Below, piece by piece: positions 1 through 5,038 of a stretch of 5,038 nt of DNA. A program made the translations under genes and the position numbers. The stretch is from assembly GCA_903957405.1 (NCBI GenBank), contig CAJBPC010000353.1:1-5038 (forward strand), given 5' to 3'. Each line of letters begins with the position of its first letter. Positions within the stretch are counted from its first letter, which is position 1. The notes under the pieces were generated by a model. It ran no database searches, had not been told where the DNA came from, and worked only from the letters and a program-made list of their open reading frames with translations. The stretch is from an uncultured bacterium (lineage in GTDB: Bacteria; Bacteroidota; Bacteroidia; Chitinophagales; Chitinophagaceae).

Positions 1-944
1 ACCTCTCCATGGGCGGACACCTCACGCATGGCAGTCCGGCCAACTTCACCGGCAAATACTACCAGGCTTTCCACTACGGCGTCGACAGGGAAAGCGGACT
101 CGTAGACTATGACCAACTGGAACGCATCGCCCGGACCGAAAAACCGAAAATGATCATATGCGGTGCTTCCGCTTACAGCCGCGACTGGGACTATGCTCGG
201 ATCCGTGCCGTAGCCGACGAAGTGGGCGCATTGGTGCTGGCAGACATCGCACATCCTGCCGGACTGATCGCCAAAGGACTCCTCAACGATCCCTTCGACC
301 ACTGCCATATCGTTACCTCCACCACACACAAAACCCTCCGTGGCCCAAGAGGTGGTGTGATCATGCTGCGCCACGATTTCGATAACCCCTTCGGCATAAA
401 AGACCCCAAAGGAAACACCCGCTCCATGAGCGCACTCCTCGATCTCGCCGTTTTCCCGGGAATGCAGGGCGGTCCTCTCGAACACATCATTGCCGCAAAA
501 GCCGTCGCCTTCGGTGAGATCCTCACCGACGAATTCTCAGACTACCAACTACAGGTCCGCAAGAACGCACAAGCCATGGCAAAGGCATTCGTTTCGAAAG
601 GCTATCACCTCATCAGCGGAGGAACCGACAACCACCTCATGCTCATCGACCTGCGCAATAAAAATATCACAGGTAAAAAAGCTCAGGAAGTCCTTGACAA
701 AGCACATATCACCCTCAACAAGAATTCCGTGCCGTTCGACGATAAGAGCCCCTTCGTCACCTCCGGCATTCGCGTGGGTGTGCCCGCCATCACCACCAGA
801 GGACTCAAGGAACCCGAGATGGAATCGATCGTTTCGCTGATCGACAGGGTGATCGCAGAACCCGATAACAACGAACTGATCCTGTCGATAAAACAGGATG
901 TCAACACCATGATGGAACGATATCCACTCTACCCCGAATTGTAA
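1..944 (+). CDS. glyA: Serine hydroxymethyltransferase, 5'-truncated by the window edge
   Basis: This PLP enzyme interconverts serine plus tetrahydrofolate with glycine plus 5,10-methylene-tetrahydrofolate in the cytoplasm, feeding one-carbon metabolism. The first complete codon is at base 3. The Met at base 9 is internal: it sits in the conserved segment LSMGGHLTHGSPANF, so by comparison with E. coli GlyA about 120 N-terminal residues lie outside the window. Counting from that Met, the PLP-binding Asp is D79 and its neighbour H82 (ADIAHPAG), the Schiff-base lysine is K108 in TSTTHKTLRGPRGG (codon 330-332), and the substrate carboxylate-binding Arg is R255 in TSGIRVG (codon 771-773). These correspond to E. 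coli D200, H203, K229 and R363. A 13-residue insertion after the lysine loop is a Bacteroidota-type feature. The C-terminus (RYPLYPEL, TAA at 942-944) is intact. No disruption is seen, so the enzyme is probably active. The DUF4293 gene follows after 28 bases. Confidence 0.97.
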   Translation, partial: LSMGGHLTHGSPANFTGKYYQAFHYGVDRESGLVDYDQLERIARTEKPKMIICGASAYSRDWDYARIRAVADEVGALVLADIAHPAGLIAKGLLNDPFDHCHIVTSTTHKTLRGPRGGVIMLRHDFDNPFGIKDPKGNTRSMSALLDLAVFPGMQGGPLEHIIAAKAVAFGEILTDEFSDYQLQVRKNAQAMAKAFVSKGYHLISGGTDNHLMLIDLRNKNITGKKAQEVLDKAHITLNKNSVPFDDKSPFVTSGIRVGVPAITTRGLKEPEMESIVSLIDRVIAEPDNNELILSIKQDVNTMMERYPLYPEL

Positions 945-972
945 TGCCCGCTCATATACAAACCGAACACCC

Positions 973-1398
973 ATGATTCAACGCATTCAAACGATCTGGC
1001 TCCTCCTCGCAGGGGTTTCAGGCGCACTCATGTATAAACTCCCACTTTGGAATTATACCCTCGAAAACCAGCCCAAAAAGGCCTACTACGCCCCTGAAAG
1101 CCTCCTGCTGTTCATCCTCATCGTCGTCGCAGCGCTTCTCGCATTTGCAACAGTATTCCTGTTCCGAAACAGAAGCCTCCAGAAAAGCCTATGCCTGCTG
1201 GGGACACTGCTGTCCGTCACCATCCTCATACTTGAATTCTTTCGCGTCGAGGATATGAAGAAATCCCTCATGCCCGTCGCCAACATATGGCAGCCGGGTG
1301 CCCTCATGCCGGTGCTCATGATCATCCTGTTCATGCTCGCGCACGGAGCCATACGCAGGGATGAAAAACTCATAAAGAGTTTGGACAGGCTGAGATAG
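973..1398 (+). CDS. DUF4293 family small integral membrane protein
   Basis: This is a 141-residue protein of unknown function. The N-terminus MIQRIQTIWLLLAG is the hallmark opening of the DUF4293 family, which I recall from Bacteroidota. Four hydrophobic segments are visible, at about residues 7-25, 43-64, 71-90 and 108-127, so it should be a four-helix inner-membrane protein. A polar, aromatic loop with YYAPES (about 26-42) lies between helices 1 and 2, and a basic tail (RRDEKLIKSLDRLR) follows helix 4, suggesting a cytoplasmic C-terminus. No catalytic motif or cofactor site is apparent. The ATG at 973 is chosen because it gives the family N-terminus exactly. No Shine-Dalgarno sequence precedes it, as is common in this phylum. 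Its 28-base distance from glyA permits co-transcription, but nothing shows a functional link. The family assignment is from recognition; the topology is inferred from hydrophobicity. Confidence 0.85.
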   Translation: MIQRIQTIWLLLAGVSGALMYKLPLWNYTLENQPKKAYYAPESLLLFILIVVAALLAFATVFLFRNRSLQKSLCLLGTLLSVTILILEFFRVEDMKKSLMPVANIWQPGALMPVLMIILFMLAHGAIRRDEKLIKSLDRLR

Positions 1399-1417
1399 CA
1401 CTGCGTGTGCATCCATA

Positions 1418-1460
1418 GTCCGGATGAACCTTAACGCATCGCCGGACCTATACCGGATGC
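1418..1460. terminator. Possible bidirectional termination region between convergent genes
   Basis: The 68-base gap (1399-1466) separates the ends of the DUF4293 gene and uvrA, which point at each other. Two mutually exclusive inverted repeats are visible. One pairs gtccgg (1418-1423) with ccggac (1442-1447) across an 18-base loop. The other pairs gcat-ccgg (1436-1439 and 1442-1445, with cg bulged) with ccgg-atgc (1453-1460) around a 7-base loop. Neither is followed by a T-run on either strand, so a classical intrinsic terminator is not established. The convergent layout is the main reason to suspect termination here. Confidence 0.25.
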
Positions 1461-1466
1461 CGCCAA

Positions 1467-4280
1467 CTAGTGTAGAAACTTCCCCGTGGGGGAGCCTGCA
1501 CAGTCTTTCAATGCCGCAGGCAATCCCTCATACACCAACATGCCGCCCGCATCCCCCGCCTCCGGCCCGAGTTCAATGACCCAGTCGGCACAACGGATCA
1601 CATCCAGATTGTGCTCGATCACAATCACGGAATGCCCCTGATCGATGAGGGCATTCATCGATGCGAGCAGTTTACTGATATCATGGAAATGAAGTCCGGT
1701 GGTGGGTTCATCAAAAATGAACAGGATCTTTTCCTGAGACCTACCCTTTCCAAGGAATGACGCAAGCTTCACGCGTTGCGCCTCCCCACCCGACAGTGTA
1801 TCGCTGGACTGCCCCAATTTGACGTATCCCAGCCCGACATCGCTCAGTGGCTTCAGCTTTTTGGCGATGTCCGGTTCCTCCTTGAAAAACGCGATAGCGT
1901 CTTCCACCGACATCTCCAGCAGTTCGTAGATGTTCTTCTCCCGAAACCTTACCTCCAGTACTTCCTCCTTGAACCGCTGCCCATTGCAGACATCGCAGGT
2001 GAGGTGCACATCCGCAAGGAACTGCATCTCCACGACCTGTTCTCCTTCACCCTTGCAGGCATCACACCGGCCACCATCCACATTGAAAGAGAAATGCTTG
2101 GGCATGTAGCCCCGGATCTTACTCAATGGCAGCTTGGAATACAGGTCCCGCACCTCATCCCATGCCTTCACATAGGTCACAGGGTTGCTTCTGGACGACT
2201 TCCCAATGGGATTCTGATCAACCATCTCCACAAGCGCAAAGGCCTCCAGATCGCCTGTAATGGCCTTATGGACCCCTACCCTATCGGATACGCCCGTCTT
2301 GATCTTCATGAGTGCCGGATGCAATACCTGCTTGACGAGTGTGGTCTTCCCGCTCCCACTAACCCCGCAGATCACGCAAAGCGTCTGCAGTGGTATGCGG
2401 ACATCGATATTGCGGAGGTTGTTCTGCCGGACCCCTTCCAGCAGGATCGACCTCGTCCACTTCCGTGGTGATGCGGGCGCATCGATGGTGAGCTCTCCGC
2501 GCAGGTATTTGGCAGTAAGACTCTCCGGGTGTTTCAGGATGGCAGCATAGTTCCCTGCCGCGACCACCTCCCCGCCAAGGTGACTTGCCAAAGGCCCCAT
2601 GTCGATGATATGGTCCGCTTCACGCATCATCTGCTCATCGTGCTCCACCACCACGACCGTATTGTCAAGGTCCCTAAGATTCTTGAGCACGCCGATCAGT
2701 CGATGCGTGTCGCGCGGATGCAGGCCGATGGATGGCTCATCAAGGATGTACAGGGAATTGGTCAGGTTGCTGCCGAGGCTCCTGGTGAGCTGGATGCGCT
2801 GGCTCTCCCCGCCGCTCAGGCTGTTGGCCAGACGGCTGGGCATAAGATATCCCAATCCGACATCCAGCAAGGTCCGCAGGCGCTGCCTGATTTCGAGGAG
2901 GATACGCCGGGATACTTGTTCCTCGAAAGAATTGAGCGACAACGACCCGAACCATTCGTCCAGATCGCAGACCTGCATGGCACAAAGCTCACCAATATGC
3001 ATCCCGCCCACCTGTACATGCAATGCCTCCTTTCGCAGGCGATAGCCTCCACAGGCGGTACAGGTCGTCCGGCCGCGATACCTGGATAAAAGCACACGGT
3101 ATTGCACTTTGTACAGGTTCTGCTCGACTTCCCTGAAGAAAGCCGATATCCCTTCGACATGTCCTTTGCCATTCCAAAGTTGATCGAGCTGCTCCGCTGT
3201 CAGATCCATCACAGGCCGGTGTATCGGGAAATCGAATTGCTTCGCTCCGCGTATGAACTGCTCCTTCCATTGACCAAGCTTCTCCCCCTTCCAGGGCGCC
3301 ACTGCTCCCTCATACACACTCAACCTTGCATCAGGAATGACCAGCTCGGGATCAATGCCCAGCACCTGTGAGAAACCCTCACAGACCGGACAGGCACCGA
3401 ACGGATTGTTGAAAGAGAACAGATTCGGCACGGGCTCCTCGAAGCGTATCCCGTCGAGTTCGAAACGATTGGAGAAATGGAACATGTCCGCTTCGTTTCG
3501 CTCTATGTACAACTCCCCGTCACCCTCGTAAAAAGCAGTACTCACGGAGTCGGCTATGCGATGTTTGTCATCCTCGTCGAAATCCTTCACCACCAGCCGG
3601 TCGACGAGCACATATGTATCCCGCGACGGCCGCCATTCCGGCATGGCCTGCAGGTCCTCGATGCGCGCGACACCCTTGGCATGCATGTCGTAGATCCTTG
3701 AAAAACCCTTCTGTAAGAGGATGTTCAACTCTTCCATGGCATCCCTTCCCTTTCCGGTCAGGAATGGCACCAACAGATATATCCGGTCACCCGTCGCGTA
3801 TCCACAGATCGCACGGACGACATCCTGCACATCGTCCTTGCGGACCTCACGGCCCGAAACCGGGGATATGGTCCTGCCAATGCGCGCATACAACAGCCGC
3901 ATATAGTCATAGAGCTCCGTCATGCTGCCGACCGTCGAACGGGGCGTACGGGTGATGACCTTCTGCTCGATGGCGATGGCCGGACAAAGACCATGGATAT
4001 GATCGACATCGGGCTTGTTCATCCGCATCAGAAACTGCCTCGCGTATGCGCTCAGACTCTCCGCATACCTCCTTTGACCCTCCGCATACAAGGTGTCGAT
4101 GGTCAATGAGGATTTTCCCGATCCGGAAACACCCGTGACGACGATGAGGTTCTTCCTAGGTATTTTTACGCTGACGTTGCGCAGGTTATGCACCCTTGCT
4201 CCTTGTATCAAAATATCTCCGCCACCTGTGGGGGACGCATCAATGACCTTCTTACTCTTGCCTGTAGGGACTTTTGCCAT
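1467..4280 (-). CDS. uvrA: UvrABC excinuclease subunit A (DNA damage recognition ATPase)
   Basis: UvrA dimers bind distorted DNA and load UvrB in nucleotide excision repair. The protein has 937 residues, close to the usual 940, and is intact. Its first ABC module has Walker A GVSGSGKSS (50-58), the split UvrB-binding/insertion region (about 115-400), CTAC (407-410), signature LSGGESQR (488-495), Walker B YILDEPSIGLH (511-521) and switch His in VVVEHD (543-548). The second module has Walker A GVSGSGKTT (639-647), the DNA-contact zinc finger C739/C742-C762/C765, signature LSGGEAQR (829-836), Walker B FIFDEPTTGLH (854-864) and VIEHN (887-891). One oddity is that the first zinc module keeps C297/C300, but its partner pair is replaced by HFSN (268-271). 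The usual RCP-H-type segment is also cysteine-free here (ISPVSGRE, 138-145). I recall this pattern from other Bacteroidota UvrA proteins. The ATG at 4280 leaves a short basic tail before the conserved ILIQGARVHNLRNV; no Shine-Dalgarno is evident. It is divergent from the sigma gene. A second paralogue elsewhere in the genome cannot be excluded. Confidence 0.97.
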   Translation of the reverse strand: MAKVPTGKSKKVIDASPTGGGDILIQGARVHNLRNVSVKIPRKNLIVVTGVSGSGKSSLTIDTLYAEGQRRYAESLSAYARQFLMRMNKPDVDHIHGLCPAIAIEQKVITRTPRSTVGSMTELYDYMRLLYARIGRTISPVSGREVRKDDVQDVVRAICGYATGDRIYLLVPFLTGKGRDAMEELNILLQKGFSRIYDMHAKGVARIEDLQAMPEWRPSRDTYVLVDRLVVKDFDEDDKHRIADSVSTAFYEGDGELYIERNEADMFHFSNRFELDGIRFEEPVPNLFSFNNPFGACPVCEGFSQVLGIDPELVIPDARLSVYEGAVAPWKGEKLGQWKEQFIRGAKQFDFPIHRPVMDLTAEQLDQLWNGKGHVEGISAFFREVEQNLYKVQYRVLLSRYRGRTTCTACGGYRLRKEALHVQVGGMHIGELCAMQVCDLDEWFGSLSLNSFEEQVSRRILLEIRQRLRTLLDVGLGYLMPSRLANSLSGGESQRIQLTRSLGSNLTNSLYILDEPSIGLHPRDTHRLIGVLKNLRDLDNTVVVVEHDEQMMREADHIIDMGPLASHLGGEVVAAGNYAAILKHPESLTAKYLRGELTIDAPASPRKWTRSILLEGVRQNNLRNIDVRIPLQTLCVICGVSGSGKTTLVKQVLHPALMKIKTGVSDRVGVHKAITGDLEAFALVEMVDQNPIGKSSRSNPVTYVKAWDEVRDLYSKLPLSKIRGYMPKHFSFNVDGGRCDACKGEGEQVVEMQFLADVHLTCDVCNGQRFKEEVLEVRFREKNIYELLEMSVEDAIAFFKEEPDIAKKLKPLSDVGLGYVKLGQSSDTLSGGEAQRVKLASFLGKGRSQEKILFIFDEPTTGLHFHDISKLLASMNALIDQGHSVIVIEHNLDVIRCADWVIELGPEAGDAGGMLVYEGLPAALKDCAGSPTGKFLH

Positions 4281-4571
4281 TTCAGTTTGTCAGATTAGGA
4301 AACGTGAAGTTACGCATGTTCGGTAACGTGCTTTTACTATGCCCTGAAAGTACAGTAACGATGCGGGTTTCAGGCTTTTTGGAATGTGCAAAAAAGGATG
4401 AAAAAATATATCAAAAAAAAAATCAAAGATTCGTTTTAACATATATTTTCGTCATCCAATATCCGGAAAACAAATCAGTTAACCTACTAAACCTCATCGA
4501 TCATGACTTCTGTTTGTCCAACGGATATTGGTACGCTTTTAATCCAAAACCGATCTAAAACCACAGAAGCA
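4281..4571. promoter_or_regulatory. Divergent uvrA / sigma-factor intergenic region
   Basis: About 290 bases lie between the uvrA start and the preferred sigma-gene start, or 222 if the earlier ATG is used. The middle (about 4388-4450) is strikingly AT-rich, including ten consecutive A at 4413-4422, and should hold the promoters of both genes. The Bacteroidota housekeeping -7 element is TAnnTTTG. Seven-of-eight matches (tatatttt) occur on the + strand at 4442-4449 and on the - strand at 4403-4410. Each would give a leader of roughly 115 bases to the sigma start at 4572 or the uvrA start. No well-spaced -33 TTTG accompanies either; on the - strand a TTTG sits only 13 bases upstream, which is too close. 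In AT-rich DNA such matches are weak evidence. No LexA-type operator was recognised. A terminator-like hairpin at 4341-4380 lies within this region. Confidence 0.45.
4341..4380 (+). terminator. Terminator-like hairpin with T-run, upstream of the sigma gene
   Basis: cctgaaa (4343-4349) pairs with tttcagg (4368-4374). One more G-C pair (4341 with 4375) can form if the C at 4342 is bulged. The loop is 18 bases, and five T (4376-4380) follow directly on the + strand. This resembles an intrinsic terminator for + strand transcription, yet no + strand gene ends nearby: uvrA lies to the left on the opposite strand. It could stop antisense transcripts leaving uvrA, end a small unrecognised RNA, or be part of the uvrA leader when read on the - strand, where the T-run is absent. 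The long loop makes it weaker than a textbook terminator. Confidence 0.35.
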
Positions 4572-5038
4572 ATGCGTTCTCTCACGGCCCTTACCGACCA
4601 GCAACTGATCCACCTTTTCATGGACGGGGATGCAGAAGCCCTTGAAACGATCTTCACACGGCACAAGGATAAAATATTCACCTCCATAGTGCTCCTGGTG
4701 AAAGACAAATACCTTGCCGAAGACATCTTCCAGGACGTGTTCATTAGGGTGATCGACACCGTTAGGAACGGTCGATATACCGAAGAAGGCAAATTCCTCC
4801 CGTGGGCGATGCGCATAGCGCACAACCTCTGTGTGGATCATTTCCGTAAAGTCAAGAGGGCTCCCACCGTCAGAAGCGGTGAAGACCACGACATATTCGA
4901 AGTGCTCAATCTTTCCGAGGATGGCATCGACCAGAAAGTCATGCAACGACAGAGCCACGAAAGGATACGCCGGATGCTCGACATGCTGCCGACCGACCAG
5001 CGGGAGGTCATCGTACTCCGCCACTACGCAGAACTGAG
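4572..5038 (+). CDS. ECF-type RNA polymerase sigma factor (sigma-70 family), 3'-truncated
   Basis: An open frame runs off the window edge after 155 complete codons. The product is a group 4 (ECF) sigma factor, which directs RNA polymerase to a regulon-specific promoter set. Sigma region 2 spans about residues 10-96, with DQQLIHLFMDGDAEALE at its start, core-binding region 2.2 DKYLAEDIFQDVFIRVI (45-61), and the -10 melting and recognition segment FLPWAMRIAHNLCVDHFRKVKR (75-96). A linker (97-125) follows. Region 4 then begins with RIRRMLDMLPTDQREVIVLRHYAEL (131-155), and the window ends just before its helix-turn-helix. Two in-frame ATGs exist, at 4503 and 4572, with an in-frame TAA at 4488. 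I prefer 4572 because MRSLTALTDQQL matches the usual start of the family, while the extra 23 residues look unlike any sigma segment and come from more AT-rich DNA. Neither start has a convincing Shine-Dalgarno; agaag at 4565-4569 is too close. Its target promoters and any anti-sigma partner are not visible here. Confidence 0.93.
   Translation, partial: MRSLTALTDQQLIHLFMDGDAEALETIFTRHKDKIFTSIVLLVKDKYLAEDIFQDVFIRVIDTVRNGRYTEEGKFLPWAMRIAHNLCVDHFRKVKRAPTVRSGEDHDIFEVLNLSEDGIDQKVMQRQSHERIRRMLDMLPTDQREVIVLRHYAEL

Noticed and set aside
549..974. A 141-codon minus-strand open frame opposite the end of glyA.
   Set aside because: It is antisense to conserved SHMT sequence, including the TSGIRVG motif, and has no recognisable product.
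1776..3089. Long open frames on the + strand opposite uvrA (231 aa at 1776-2471 and 186 aa at 2529-3089).
   Set aside because: They are antisense to a fully conserved UvrA frame. Their translations are rich in His, Pro and Arg with no recognisable domain, as expected from the shadow of a moderate-GC gene.
4308..4326. Small inverted repeat gttac...gtaac upstream of uvrA, considered as an operator.
   Set aside because: Five base pairs with a 9-base loop is within chance expectation, and it does not match a LexA-type or other operator I know.
4274..4558. A 94-codon + strand open frame spanning the uvrA/sigma intergenic region.
   Set aside because: It starts inside uvrA on the opposite strand, crosses the terminator-like hairpin and the poly-A block, and overlaps the possible sigma start. 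Its translation simply reflects the AT-rich DNA and shows no family resemblance.
4487..5024. Minus-strand open frames of 112 and 161 codons at 4487-4825 and 4539-5024.
   Set aside because: They lie antisense to the clear ECF sigma factor frame, which carries recognisable regions 2 and 4.
1..5038. A hidden undescribed system, mobile element, CRISPR array or structural RNA.
   Set aside because: Nearly all of the window is accounted for by intact conserved housekeeping genes and one regulator. I saw no repeat arrays, terminal inverted repeats, integrase or toxin-like genes, or tRNA-like folds.

Overview
The window looks like ordinary chromosomal DNA from a member of the Bacteroidota, probably a moderate-GC lineage such as the Chitinophagales or Sphingobacteriales. 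Three things point there. The membrane protein at 973-1398 matches the DUF4293 family, which I know from Bacteroidota. The SHMT carries a 13-residue insertion typical of that phylum's GlyA. No gene start has a clear Shine-Dalgarno sequence. The phylum call is fairly safe; the family-level guess is from recalled sequence similarity only.

Layout: the 3' two-thirds of glyA (serine hydroxymethyltransferase, + strand) enters from the left edge. It is followed after 28 bases by a small four-helix membrane protein gene (DUF4293, + strand), possibly co-transcribed. A 68-base convergent gap with weak stem-loops separates this pair from a complete uvrA gene (- strand, 937 codons), which fills more than half the window. 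Upstream of uvrA lies a divergent, AT-rich intergenic region of about 290 bases. It holds a terminator-like hairpin with a T-run and near-matches to the Bacteroidota -7 promoter element on both strands. On its far side an ECF-type RNA polymerase sigma factor gene begins on the + strand and runs off the right edge inside region 4.

The genes do not form one pathway: one-carbon metabolism (glyA), an uncharacterised membrane protein, nucleotide excision repair (uvrA) and regulation (sigma factor). uvrA and the sigma gene share an upstream region, so their transcription could be physically coupled, but nothing here proves co-regulation. I found no mobile element, CRISPR array, tRNA, rRNA or convincing undescribed system. 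The points most worth a second look are the loss of half of the first zinc-binding site in UvrA, the orphan terminator-like hairpin between uvrA and the sigma gene, and the uncertain start of the sigma gene.
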